Shown here: positions 53,832-61,968 of the stretch, piece after piece
Position numbering within the stretch: position 1 is the first letter of the stretch
How the letters are laid out: the number at the start of each line of letters is the position of its first letter
The notes under the pieces: generated by a model
Database searches by the model: none
Seen by the model: only the letters and a program-made list of their open reading frames with translations
What the model was told of the DNA's origin: nothing
Source: Clostridiales bacterium
GTDB taxonomy: Bacteria > Bacillota > Clostridia > Lachnospirales > Lachnospiraceae
Length of the DNA: 64,000 nt
NCBI GenBank assembly: GCA_021199255.1
Contig: JAJQIK010000072.1
Coordinates: 62,001-126,000, forward strand
Reading direction: 5' to 3'
Program-made: the position numbers and the translations under genes

Positions 53832-54254
53832 TTACTCGCCAAAATCAAGCAAAGCGGCGAATCCTTCCATGGGCTTTATGCCGTCGCCCTCATAGAGATG
53901 AAAGGAATCCGCCACGATCATATCGTGCAGGTCGTTCATGGTATAGCTGCCGATTGTGCCGCCGTTGGTATCGCAGACCAGAAAGCCCGCAAATAGAAAT
54001 ACCGCTATGATCATACGGTATTTAAAGGTTCCCAGAAAGCCCTGCGGTATTTTCTCTCCTTCAAAGCCGTCCGGGGCATAGCGCTGCTGCATCGCCTGAG
54101 TGGGCAGCGCGTTTTTGTCATACAAGGGAGGCTGGGTGTCCACGCCATACAGAATTTTTTCTCTCTGCCGGATCTTCATACGGTTTCCCATATTTTCCTC
54201 CCTGATATACTGCGCCAGTTCCAGCTTTTTGTCCAAAGGGATTCTATGCTCCAT
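53832..54254 (-). CDS. Hypothetical single-pass membrane protein, 140 aa
   Basis: No family is recognised. The N-terminal half is charged (MEHRIPLDKKLELAQYIREE, KIRQREKILYG). One transmembrane helix (MIIAVFLFAGFLVCD) is followed by a short outer domain ending FAALLDFGE. ATG at 54254 follows AGGAACGG; ATG at 54290 is the alternative. It lies between the his operon terminator and the radical SAM gene, 76 bases before the latter. Confidence 0.65.
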   Translation of the reverse strand: MEHRIPLDKKLELAQYIREENMGNRMKIRQREKILYGVDTQPPLYDKNALPTQAMQQRYAPDGFEGEKIPQGFLGTFKYRMIIAVFLFAGFLVCDTNGGTIGSYTMNDLHDMIVADSFHLYEGDGIKPMEGFAALLDFGE

Positions 54255-54352
54255 TTCCGTACCGTTCCTGTCTGTTGCCTGTTGCTTCATTTTATGAGCG
54301 CCCGCAGCAAAAAAGAACTTTCCCGGCGCTTTTGGAAGCAGCCAGAAGACGC

Positions 54353-54396
54353 AAAATACCGGCCGCCCAAACCAAGGCTTGGAACAGCCGGTATTT
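54353..54396 (-). terminator. Terminator at the end of the his operon
   Basis: On the minus strand AAATACCGGC pairs with GCCGGTATTT around an inner CCAAGCC/GGTTTGG hairpin, ending in TTTTGCG. The T run is short but the stem is strong. Confidence 0.7.
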
Positions 54397-54410
54397 ACAA
54401 AACCACAGGT

Positions 54411-55694
54411 TTATCTCTGCGCCAGCTCCGTGGTGATTTCCTCCCATGTCACATTTTTTTCCGCCATCAGCACCATCATATGATACAGGAAATCGGAAAT
54501 TTCGTATTTGACCTCATTGGCATTGGGATTCTTAGCGGCGATGACAATCTCCGTCGCCTCCTCGCCCAGCTTTTTCAAAATCTTATCGAGTCCCTTATCA
54601 AACAGATAATTGGTATAGGAGCCCTCCTTGGGATGGATTTTCCTGTCCTTAATCACGTCAAATACCTGTTCAAACACCTTAAGCGGGTTGGTTTCCTCAT
54701 ATTCCCTGGCCATAATCTCATGAAAGAAACAGGAATGGGCTCCGGTATGGCAGGCGGCGCCTATCTGGGAAACTCTGGCCAGAATGGTATCCTTATCGCA
54801 GTCGGCTGTTAAGGATTTCACATACTGATAATGTCCGCTGGTCTCGCCCTTGACCCAAAGCTCCTGACGGCTTCTGCTGTAGTAGGTCATCTTACCGGTT
54901 TTTAAGGTCATGTTATAGGCTTCCTCATTCATGTAGGCTACCATCAGCACCTCGTCGGTTTTGTAATCCTGCACCACTACGGTCACATGGCCGTCTGAAT
55001 TTAATTTAAATTCTTCCCATCTGATGGCAGGCTCAAAGGTATTGACCGGGATATTATTATTCTGGCACAGGGATTTGATGGCCAGAAGCTCCTTGGCATT
55101 CTCATTGATCGCGTATCCGGAGATTCCGCGGATATTGTCCAGGGAAAGCAATTCCAAAATCTTATCCAGCGAGATGTCCGGCAGGGACGCGATGAGGGGA
55201 AACTTCGAAACGGAAATCGCTTCCTTTAAACCGTTTTCCTTTACCAGAATAATTTCCTCCACATAGCGCTCAAGCAGCGCTTCGTTGCGGATAATGGTAT
55301 CCGCCTCCGTCACGCAGACCACGATTTTTTCTTTTCCGAACTTCCTGGATACTTCCTCGGTCAGCTCCACATTGCCGGGCTTGGAATAATTTAAAGCCGC
55401 CTTTTTGCAGCCCGCGTACAGAAGCTTCTTGATATCCTCCATACGCTTTACATTGCCGGCGCCGATTACGGGAACCTCCGCTTCATTGCAGATGGCCTTG
55501 ATAAGATCCAACGCCTCCTCATGCTCCCCATCGCCCTCCGACATATCGTAGACGATCAATTCATCGGCGTTATTATCGCTGTAAAACCTTGCGAGAGCCA
55601 CCGGGTTCGTGTCGATGATGGTGCTGTCGGAAAAGCCCTTTACAGCGTTTCCTTTATATAAATAAATACATGGTATTAATTTTTTATAGGACAT
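54411..55694 (-). CDS. hisIE: HisIE with an extra N-terminal HisA/HisF-like barrel domain
   Basis: The protein has 427 residues in three parts. Residues 1 to about 225 resemble the HisA/HisF TIM barrel (LIPCIYLYKGNAVKG, VPVIGAGNVKRMEDIKKLLYAG) but lack the catalytic aspartates. HisI (about 226-325) has the cyclohydrolase motifs WVKGETSGH, DCDKDT and the zinc site CHTGAHSC. HisE (about 335-427) has KLGEEATEIVIAAKN. The last two catalyse steps 2 and 3 of histidine synthesis. It starts 39 bases after hisB, behind AGGAAGGAA. Confidence 0.93.
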   Translation of the reverse strand: MSYKKLIPCIYLYKGNAVKGFSDSTIIDTNPVALARFYSDNNADELIVYDMSEGDGEHEEALDLIKAICNEAEVPVIGAGNVKRMEDIKKLLYAGCKKAALNYSKPGNVELTEEVSRKFGKEKIVVCVTEADTIIRNEALLERYVEEIILVKENGLKEAISVSKFPLIASLPDISLDKILELLSLDNIRGISGYAINENAKELLAIKSLCQNNNIPVNTFEPAIRWEEFKLNSDGHVTVVVQDYKTDEVLMVAYMNEEAYNMTLKTGKMTYYSRSRQELWVKGETSGHYQYVKSLTADCDKDTILARVSQIGAACHTGAHSCFFHEIMAREYEETNPLKVFEQVFDVIKDRKIHPKEGSYTNYLFDKGLDKILKKLGEEATEIVIAAKNPNANEVKYEISDFLYHMMVLMAEKNVTWEEITTELAQR

Positions 55695-55733
55695 GGTTTT
55701 GTCAATTCCTTCCTGTTCTTATCCGGCTTGTTC

Positions 55734-56321
55734 TTATAAGCTTCCCTTGGTGCTCAAAACGCCTGTGATTCTTTCGTCAAAGGATACCGCCTCGTCCAAC
55801 GCCTTGGCAAACGCCTTAAACATGGCTTCGATCATATGGTGCGCGTTTTCCCCGTGGAGCATTTTCAGGTGCAGATTCATGCCTGCGCTGTAGGAAACGG
55901 CATAGAAAAATTCTTTTACAAGCTCCGTGTCCAGTTCTCCTACGCGCTCTGTCGGGAACGCACATTCAAAATGAAAATAAGGCCTGCCGCACAAATCCAC
56001 CGCGCATAAGCACAGGGCGTCGTCCATAGGCAGGATAAAAGAACCGTAGCGTTTGACGCCCGCTTTATCTCCCACAGCCTCCTTTAACGCCTGCCCCAGT
56101 ACGATACCCGTATCCTCCACCGTATGATGGCCGTCCACGGCAAGGTCTCCGTTGACTGATAAAGTCAAATCAAAAAAACCGTGTTTGGAAAACCCTTCCA
56201 GCATATGGTTAAAAAAACCGATGCCGGTATTAATCTCGCTGCGGCCTGCGCCGTCCAGGTTCAGGCTCAGGGAAATCTCCGTTTCCCTGGTTTTCCGCCG
56301 GATTACTGCTTCTCGTTTCAT
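55734..56321 (-). CDS. hisB: Imidazoleglycerol-phosphate dehydratase
   Basis: The 195-residue manganese enzyme of histidine synthesis has family length. Metal-binding motifs are DGHHTVEDTGI and ENAHHMIEAMFKAFAKAL. The start at 56321 matches the family start (MKREAVIRRKTRETEI) and follows GAGGAG, which belongs to element B. The longer upstream frame (MWLR...) is repeat sequence and rejected. Confidence 0.97.
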   Translation of the reverse strand: MKREAVIRRKTRETEISLSLNLDGAGRSEINTGIGFFNHMLEGFSKHGFFDLTLSVNGDLAVDGHHTVEDTGIVLGQALKEAVGDKAGVKRYGSFILPMDDALCLCAVDLCGRPYFHFECAFPTERVGELDTELVKEFFYAVSYSAGMNLHLKMLHGENAHHMIEAMFKAFAKALDEAVSFDERITGVLSTKGSL

Positions 56322-56326
56322 AGCTC

Positions 56327-56395
56327 TCCTCATTTCTGCGCTGCTCTTTGCGCATAAAGCAATGTTTGTGCAAGCAACGCGCAGCCACAAACTTG
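56327..56395 (-). promoter_or_regulatory. Structured repeat element B, copy 1 (leader of hisB)
   Basis: A 69-base element between hisD and hisB ends in GAGGA, part of the hisB ribosome-binding site. Its stems are CTGCGC with GCGCAG, and inside, TGCTTT with AGAGCA closing the loop ATGCGCAA. GCAA of this loop is complementary to TTGC upstream, so a pseudoknot is possible. The second copy (61900-61968) is identical at 62 of 69 positions. Confidence 0.7.
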
Positions 56396-56421
56396 CCGCC
56401 AGGTAAAAATAGTTTTCAGGT

Positions 56422-57720
56422 TCAATCTGTCTCCTCGAACCTTACATGAATAGAATTGGCGTGGGCGGTCAGCCCTTCCTTCCCAGCAAACAGCTCAATG
56501 TCGTGGTGCGCCCGCTCCAACGCTTCTCTGGAATAAGAAATAATACTGGTTTTTTTCATGAAATCGTCCACATTAAGGGGAGAGAAAAATTTCGCCGTCC
56601 CGTTGGTGGGCAGAATATGGTTAGGCCCCGCATAGTAATCCCCCAGAGGTTCGGAGGAATACTCGCCAAGGAAAATAGCGCCGGCGTTTTTGATCTTGGT
56701 CATCACCTCATAGGGATTCTGGGTCAGAATCTCCAAATGCTCCGAAGCGATGGCGTTGGCCGCCTCAACCGCCGCGTCCATAGATTCCGCTATCAGGATA
56801 TAGCCGTAATGCTCCAGAGATTTGCGAATGATATCGGCTCTGGATAATTCCTGCAAAAAGCCTTCAATCTGCTGTTCTACTGCGGCGGCAAGCTCCCTGC
56901 TGGTGGTAATCAGGATCGCGCTTGCCAGCTCGTCGTGCTCCGCCTGGGAAAGCAGATCAGCAGCCACATACCGCGGATTCGCAGTTTCGTCCGCAAGCAC
57001 TAATATCTCGCTGGGGCCGGCAATAGAATCAATGCTGACATAGCCGAAGCAGGCTTTCTTCGCCAGCGCCACAAAAATATTGCCAGGCCCTGTAATCTTA
57101 TCGACCTTCGGTATGCTTTCCGTACCGTACGCCATCGCTGCAATCGCCTGGGCGCCGCCGACCTTATAGATCTCGTCCACACCGGCGATCTTAGCCGCCG
57201 CCAAAGTGCCCGGATTCACCTTTCCGTCCGCCCCCGCCGGAGTCGTCATAATAATTCTTCCAACTCCCGCCACCTTAGCGGGAATCACATTCATCAGCAC
57301 GCTGCTCGGATAGGCGGCCTTTCCGCCGGGAACATAAACGCCGGAAACGGCGATGGGGAGAATCCGCTGTCCGAGAAGAGAGCCGTCCTCTCTGGTGTCA
57401 ATCCAACTGCTGCGGAGCTGCTTCTGGTGAAAGGCGGTGATATTTGCCGCGGAACGCCGCATCACCTCTATAAATTCCGCATCTGCCGCGTCGAACGCTT
57501 CCTGTATTTCGGCCTGCGTCACGCGAATATTGTCCGCTGTAATCTCCCACCGATCAAACTGTTTCGTATAATCAAAGACCGCCTGGTCGCCCTCTTCCCT
57601 TACGCGGGCAATCATTTCGGACACAACCGATTCATATTGTCCGTAATGATTAGGGCTTCTCTTTAACAGGCTGTCCAATAAATCCTTCTGTGTCTTTGCC
57701 GTCAACTGAATTGTTTTCAT
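56422..57720 (-). CDS. hisD: Histidinol dehydrogenase
   Basis: The 432-residue zinc enzyme performs the last two oxidations of histidine synthesis. Landmarks are TGPGNIFVALAKK, the metal ligands in LLSQAEHDELASA, and EYSSEPLGDYYAGPNHILPT with SEHLEI containing the catalytic Glu-His. ATG at 57720 follows GGAGG; the ATG four codons earlier overlaps that site. It lies 18 bases after hisG. Confidence 0.97.
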   Translation of the reverse strand: MKTIQLTAKTQKDLLDSLLKRSPNHYGQYESVVSEMIARVREEGDQAVFDYTKQFDRWEITADNIRVTQAEIQEAFDAADAEFIEVMRRSAANITAFHQKQLRSSWIDTREDGSLLGQRILPIAVSGVYVPGGKAAYPSSVLMNVIPAKVAGVGRIIMTTPAGADGKVNPGTLAAAKIAGVDEIYKVGGAQAIAAMAYGTESIPKVDKITGPGNIFVALAKKACFGYVSIDSIAGPSEILVLADETANPRYVAADLLSQAEHDELASAILITTSRELAAAVEQQIEGFLQELSRADIIRKSLEHYGYILIAESMDAAVEAANAIASEHLEILTQNPYEVMTKIKNAGAIFLGEYSSEPLGDYYAGPNHILPTNGTAKFFSPLNVDDFMKKTSIISYSREALERAHHDIELFAGKEGLTAHANSIHVRFEETD

Positions 57721-57738
57721 CTTTTCCTCCATTTTGGA

Positions 57739-58419
57739 TTATTTGCAAGCCGCCGTCTCCTGCACCGTTAACTGCTTCCGCAGATCGTGGATCAGCTTCT
57801 TAATCCGCTCCGGCTCCATCTGCATACTGACCTGATTTACAATCATTCTTGCGGAAAGGGGACAGATTTCTTCCAGCACGCCCAGACCGTTTTCCTTCAG
57901 CGTAGAGCCAGTTTCCACAATATCCACAATCACATCGGACAGCTTTACGATAGGGCCTAACTCCACGGAACCGTTTAATTTAATGATATCCACGGTCTGA
58001 TGCTTTTTATTGTAGAAATAATCCTTGGCAATATTGGGATATTTACTGGCTACGCGGATCATCTCGTGGTGCTGCAGCAGCTCTCTGGCGCTTTCCGGGC
58101 CGCAGACGCACATACGGCATTTGCCGTAGCCCAAATCCAGCACCTCGTAGACCCGCCGGTTTTCCTCCATAATCGTATCCTTGCCCACCACGCCGATGTC
58201 GGCGGCTCCGTATTCTACATAGGTAGGCACGTCCGGGCCTTTGGCGAGGAAAAATTTAAATTTCAGTTCCTCATTCACAAAGATCAGCCTTCGGGAATCC
58301 TTATCCTTCATTTCTTCGCAGGTAATGCCGATTTTTTCCAATAATTCCATGGTCTTGCTGGCAAGACGCCCTTTCCCAAGGGCAAAGGTCAAATATCTAT
58401 CGTCGCTCATCGATTTCAC
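57739..58419 (-). CDS. hisG: ATP phosphoribosyltransferase, short form
   Basis: The 226-residue catalytic subunit lacks the C-terminal regulatory domain of long HisG, so it needs HisZ (encoded just upstream). Motifs are ALGKGRLASKTMELL, GAADIGVVGKDTI and the PRPP loop IVDIVETGSTLKENGL. It performs the first step of histidine synthesis. GTG at 58419 or ATG at 58410 are both possible starts; the ribosome-binding site is weak. Confidence 0.96.
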   Translation of the reverse strand: MKSMSDDRYLTFALGKGRLASKTMELLEKIGITCEEMKDKDSRRLIFVNEELKFKFFLAKGPDVPTYVEYGAADIGVVGKDTIMEENRRVYEVLDLGYGKCRMCVCGPESARELLQHHEMIRVASKYPNIAKDYFYNKKHQTVDIIKLNGSVELGPIVKLSDVIVDIVETGSTLKENGLGVLEEICPLSARMIVNQVSMQMEPERIKKLIHDLRKQLTVQETAACK

Positions 58420-58455
58420 ACTTTCTGTTTGATAACGTTTTCTTGTCCGGAAGCG

Positions 58456-59571
58456 TCAGCGTATCTGCGGCAGAAGCTCCACGTGCCTGCCCTCTCCGCG
58501 CATGATCTTAGCCTGTTTCAGTTGTTCCTTAAAATTACTTTCCGTATAATAGATTCTGACACACGGCTCCATGCTGGAAATGATGACGCCCTGACGGTTC
58601 ATAGCGGCCAGCAGGTCATCTACCACGATCATAAATCCGATGGCCGGCGCGTCCTTGCCGAAACGGCTTAATAAATTGTCATAACGGCCGCCCTTCACGA
58701 TGGCGTCTCCCACGCCGTAGGTATAGCCCTTGAAAATAATACCGGTATAATAATTATACTTACTGAGCATACCAAGGTCAAAGGAAATATATTTCTCTAC
58801 GCCGTATTCGCACAGGACCTGATAAACCTTCTCAAGACGCTCCACCGCACCCTGAGAACGGCTGTTAGATACCGCGGCCTTCGCCGTCTGTAAAATATCC
58901 GCCGGGCCAAACAGCTCGCTTACCTTCAAAAGCGCCTCTCTGTCCTCAGGCGCAACCGAAATGCTTTCTAAAAGCTCTTCCGCCCCGAAGAAATTTTTGC
59001 CGGAGATATACTCCCGCAGCGAAAGCTCCGTCTCCTCATCCAGTCCTGCTTCCGCGCAAATCCCCTTGAAATATTCCAGATTGCCGATGCTGATCTGGAA
59101 ATCGGATAAGCCCGCGTGATACAATGCCTCAATGGTCATGGCGATCATCTCTGCGTCCGCCTGTACGGAGCCGTCTCCGATCAGCTCCGCCCCCATCTGG
59201 GTCACTTCCTTTAATTTACCCTGCAGGCTGGAGAGATTGGTAAAGGTATTGCCCTGATAACAGAAGCGGATGGGAACGTTTTCATCGAGGAAATATTTCG
59301 CCGCGCATCTGGCAATCGAGGGGGTAAAATCAGGACGAAGCACCAGAGTATTCCCTTCCTTGTCAAAGAACTTATACAGCTCCTTTGAAGGCGTGGTTCC
59401 CACCTCCTTGGAAAACACGTCAAAATATTCAAAAGTGGGCGTCTGAATGTCGCGGTATCCGTAGCCCTTGATCTTCTCCCGCAGCAGCCGCTCTACAATG
59501 GTCTTTCTTTCCTTTTCATCGCCGTAAATGTCTCTTACGCCCTCCGGCGTATGTACCAATTTCTTATTCAT
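58456..59571 (-). CDS. hisZ: ATP phosphoribosyltransferase regulatory subunit HisZ
   Basis: The 371-residue protein is a histidyl-tRNA synthetase paralog. HTPEGVRDIYGDE, LRPDFTPSIAR and GGRYDNLLSRFGKDAPAIGF are HisS-like class II segments. No anticodon-binding domain follows. Its place before short HisG identifies it as HisZ, which gives HisG activity and histidine feedback. ATG at 59571 is preferred; ATG at 59583 is very close to AAGG. First gene of the his operon. Confidence 0.95.
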   Translation of the reverse strand: MNKKLVHTPEGVRDIYGDEKERKTIVERLLREKIKGYGYRDIQTPTFEYFDVFSKEVGTTPSKELYKFFDKEGNTLVLRPDFTPSIARCAAKYFLDENVPIRFCYQGNTFTNLSSLQGKLKEVTQMGAELIGDGSVQADAEMIAMTIEALYHAGLSDFQISIGNLEYFKGICAEAGLDEETELSLREYISGKNFFGAEELLESISVAPEDREALLKVSELFGPADILQTAKAAVSNSRSQGAVERLEKVYQVLCEYGVEKYISFDLGMLSKYNYYTGIIFKGYTYGVGDAIVKGGRYDNLLSRFGKDAPAIGFMIVVDDLLAAMNRQGVIISSMEPCVRIYYTESNFKEQLKQAKIMRGEGRHVELLPQIR

Positions 59572-59657
59572 GCCGATATCCATGCCTTTCCATAACCGGT
59601 TACTTTAATGCTTTAAAGTGCTAATACACTACTTTGCTATCATACTAAACTTGTTAT

Positions 59658-59686
59658 AATATATCGAAGTTTCCCTGTTTTGTCAA
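59658..59686 (-). promoter_or_regulatory. Promoter of the his operon
   Basis: On the minus strand a perfect TTGACA, a 17-base spacer and TATATT, just after the recU stop. The leader is about 80 bases and contains one ACTTTAA/TTAAAGT hairpin (59602-59619). It is too short for a T-box. Confidence 0.8.
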
Positions 59687-59691
59687 GCCCG

Positions 59692-60225
59692 CTACCCCCT
59701 GTCCTCTAAATCCTTTTGCAGCATATCCAGATAAGGGACAAGGATACCGTGCTTTTTGGGCAGGACATATTCCGGGTTCAGCTCGTCATACCGGAAGCTT
59801 TTGCGCCCTCCTTCCTTCGCCCGATCCCAAAAGAAACGGAGCATTTCATAAGGCAGATAATACATCAGGTCCTTATGGGTGTAGTAGATCAGGAAAAAGG
59901 CGATTCCCTTCTGTTTTTCAAACTGCTCCATAAACTTTACCTGATGCTCGTGGATATTCTGTAGGGAAAAGGTATCCGTCGCACATTCCTTAGCGTCAAA
60001 GCAGACCGGGATTCCCTGCACCGCGCCGATATAATCCACCGTGCTTTTCTGGTCGAAGTACGCCAGGGTAATATGCCTGCTTTCTTTATCAATGGTAATA
60101 GGCGTAATGGGCGTAGGTACCTTCTGAATCAACGCAAGCCCGTTTTCCAAATATTTTTCATTTGTCCTGTTAATCAAATCCTCCAGCGTCGAACCGCGGA
60201 GCCCGCGGGAATTCCATGTCGCCAT
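59692..60225 (-). CDS. recU: Holliday junction resolvase RecU
   Basis: The 177-residue protein is the Firmicutes resolvase family. The N-terminus WNSRGLRGSTLEDLIN is followed by the nuclease core with Asp in STVDYIGAVQG and the FDAKEC motif (catalytic Asp and Lys). Aromatic-rich FLIYYTHKD and KSFRYDEL segments follow. It lies 9 bases after the pseudouridine synthase gene, so it is co-transcribed with it. Confidence 0.95.
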   Translation of the reverse strand: MATWNSRGLRGSTLEDLINRTNEKYLENGLALIQKVPTPITPITIDKESRHITLAYFDQKSTVDYIGAVQGIPVCFDAKECATDTFSLQNIHEHQVKFMEQFEKQKGIAFFLIYYTHKDLMYYLPYEMLRFFWDRAKEGGRKSFRYDELNPEYVLPKKHGILVPYLDMLQKDLEDRG

Positions 60226-60233
60226 AAGCTTCC

Positions 60234-61271
60234 TTATTTCCTTCCTGAAGCAATCCGGTATGCTTCCTGATGCCGCGCTATCGTTTCAAATATTTCAGGC
60301 GGCTGCGCGTAAAAGGTTTGGCCGCTGATATCCTCAAAGGGAGCGCCCAGTGTGGGAAACGTTACCTTATAGGCGTGCAATAACTGGGATTTGATGTGAT
60401 ATTCCTTCTGATACCGGTCATTCCACGCCCGATTGCCATATTTATAGTCCCCCAGCAGCGGATGTCCAACGCCTGCCAGATGGGCTCTGATCTGATGGGG
60501 CTTTCCGGTCAGCAGCTCTGCCTCCAGCAGGGTCATGTCCGCATAAACCTTAAGAGGTTTATAACGGGTCTGAATATACGCTTCCTCAGGTTCCCCTGCG
60601 CTCTGCGCAAGGGGCGTTACGGACACCTTATTATGCTTCTCATCTTTGCGCAGATACCCTTCGATCAACTGCTCCCGGGTAACTCTCCCCTTCACGTAAA
60701 GCTGATAATACTTATGAAGGCTTCGATTCTGCAATAATGCGCCCAGCAGCCTGGCGCCCTTCAGCGATTTGGCGCAAAGTACGATCCCGCTGGTATTGCG
60801 GTCTAAGCGATTGCAGACAGAGGGCTTAAAAGCGGCGATATCCTCCTCCTTTATACAGTCCTTTCGCAGAAGATAACCGATCAGCCATTCATTTAAAGAT
60901 AAATCCTCCGGTTTTGCTTTCTGGGATAAAAGCCCGGCCGGTTTATTTGCCAGAAGGATATGTTCATTTTCATAAATAACAGGAACGGAAGAATACTTCT
61001 GATAGGCCTGATAAAATTCCTCACAGCGATCTCCGCTTCCCCCGGAATCCCTTCCCATAAACTTGCGCAGAGTTTCCTCGGAGAAGAAAATCGCCACCTG
61101 GTCTCCCGCCGCAATCTTTTCGCTGCCGTCCGCTTTCCTGCCGTTTAAGATAATATTTTTCTTGCGCAGCATCTTATAGAGGAAGCTGGAGCCTGCTTCC
61201 GGAAGCAGCTTATGGAGATACTTGTCGAAGCGTTGTCCCGCTTCCCTGTCTGTAATTTGTTTTTGATACAT
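60234..61271 (-). CDS. RluA/RluC-type pseudouridine synthase
   Basis: The 345-residue protein has an N-terminal S4-like domain (AGQRFDKYLHKLLPEAGSSF) and a catalytic core with CNRLDRNTSGIVLCAKSL, where the Asp is catalytic, then GKPHQIRAHLAGVGHPLLGD. Start ATG at 61271 follows GAGGG; the ATG four codons earlier overlaps it. It is distinct from the RluD-type gene at 33511. Confidence 0.93.
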   Translation of the reverse strand: MYQKQITDREAGQRFDKYLHKLLPEAGSSFLYKMLRKKNIILNGRKADGSEKIAAGDQVAIFFSEETLRKFMGRDSGGSGDRCEEFYQAYQKYSSVPVIYENEHILLANKPAGLLSQKAKPEDLSLNEWLIGYLLRKDCIKEEDIAAFKPSVCNRLDRNTSGIVLCAKSLKGARLLGALLQNRSLHKYYQLYVKGRVTREQLIEGYLRKDEKHNKVSVTPLAQSAGEPEEAYIQTRYKPLKVYADMTLLEAELLTGKPHQIRAHLAGVGHPLLGDYKYGNRAWNDRYQKEYHIKSQLLHAYKVTFPTLGAPFEDISGQTFYAQPPEIFETIARHQEAYRIASGRK

Positions 61272-61321
61272 AAGCGCCCTCATTCCGGAATGGATTCTTG
61301 TAAAGAAACAGGAAAAACCTT

Positions 61322-61894
61322 TTACAGGGAGATCGAATATAACAGCCTGGCCAGTTCTTCCTGTTTCTTATGCCCTTCCGTTTCCAGATTTTTAAGTTGA
61401 CTTAATCGGTCAATATATTTTTCGGCATTGGTAAAGATTTTAACGGTAATATTCTTAATGCCCTCCTGCTGCAACATCTGTTCCAAATGCTTTTCCGCCT
61501 CACGGGGATCGCATTGGGACTCCTCCGTGACGCCGCACAGAATATTTCCCTTGAGCGCCATATGGCTGATGGGGAAGTTTTTCTGATAGGAGGTAAAATA
61601 CATATCATAGAAGGTCGTAAAAGCCCCGTCATAACCGCAAACCTTTTCTCTCAGCTTTAGGCTGCAACCCCTGGCGCGGAGAAAAACAATCATATTGACG
61701 GCGCTCTTACAGGACGGAAGCGCTCCTAATACGGCTACCACGGTCAGAAGATTCTTATTGCTGCCGGTGGTTATATACCCCATGAGGTATAATCCGATAC
61801 AAATCACGAAGTAAAACAAAGTTCTCAGGGCGGTAAATACCTTCCTGTTCTCAATGTAACCGTAGGAGCCTTTTGGCAAAATCCATTTTTTCAT
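61322..61894 (-). CDS. Hypothetical membrane protein, 190 aa
   Basis: No family is recognised. The N-terminal part is basic (MKKWILPKGSYGYIENRKVF). Two transmembrane helices follow (FYFVICIGLYLMGYI, LTVVAVLGALPSCKSAVNMIVFL), then a soluble C-terminal domain of about 120 residues rich in Lys/Glu (EAEKHLEQMLQQEGIKNITVKI). The start at 61894 lies 6 bases after element B's GAGGA; the MWLR... upstream frame is repeat sequence. Confidence 0.75.
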   Translation of the reverse strand: MKKWILPKGSYGYIENRKVFTALRTLFYFVICIGLYLMGYITTGSNKNLLTVVAVLGALPSCKSAVNMIVFLRARGCSLKLREKVCGYDGAFTTFYDMYFTSYQKNFPISHMALKGNILCGVTEESQCDPREAEKHLEQMLQQEGIKNITVKIFTNAEKYIDRLSQLKNLETEGHKKQEELARLLYSISL

Positions 61895-61899
61895 TCTTA

Positions 61900-61968
61900 T
61901 CCTCATTTCTGCGCTGCTTTTTGCGCATAAAGCAATGTCCGTACAGGCAATGCGCAGCCACAAGCTTG
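61900..61968 (-). promoter_or_regulatory. Structured repeat element B, copy 2 (inside the SDR 3' end)
   Basis: The 69-base element has the same CTGCGC/GCGCAG stem, TGCTTT/AAAGCA inner stem and ATGCGCAA loop as copy 1, and the same GAGGA end, here the ribosome-binding site of the 61894 gene. Here it lies within the upstream SDR reading frame and encodes its last 20 residues, with its TGA in AGAAATGAGGA as the stop. Confidence 0.7.

Noticed and set aside
56322-56390. N-terminal extension of hisB starting MWLRVACTNI
   Set aside because: The extension is encoded by the B repeat and occurs almost unchanged before the 61894 gene. HisB homologs begin at MKREAVIRRK, and GAGGAG lies just before that start.
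59571-59690. Possible T-box riboswitch before hisZ
   Set aside because: No T-box sequence, specifier loop or terminator/antiterminator pair, and the leader is too short.
61272-61321. CCGGAATG before the RluC-type gene as part of element A
   Set aside because: The similarity is limited to eight bases at the start codon; the gap is too short to hold the hairpins.
61895-61963. N-terminal extension of the membrane protein starting MWLRIACTDI
   Set aside because: Same repeat sequence as before hisB, and it overlaps the SDR end. The real start has the repeat's GAGGA as ribosome-binding site.
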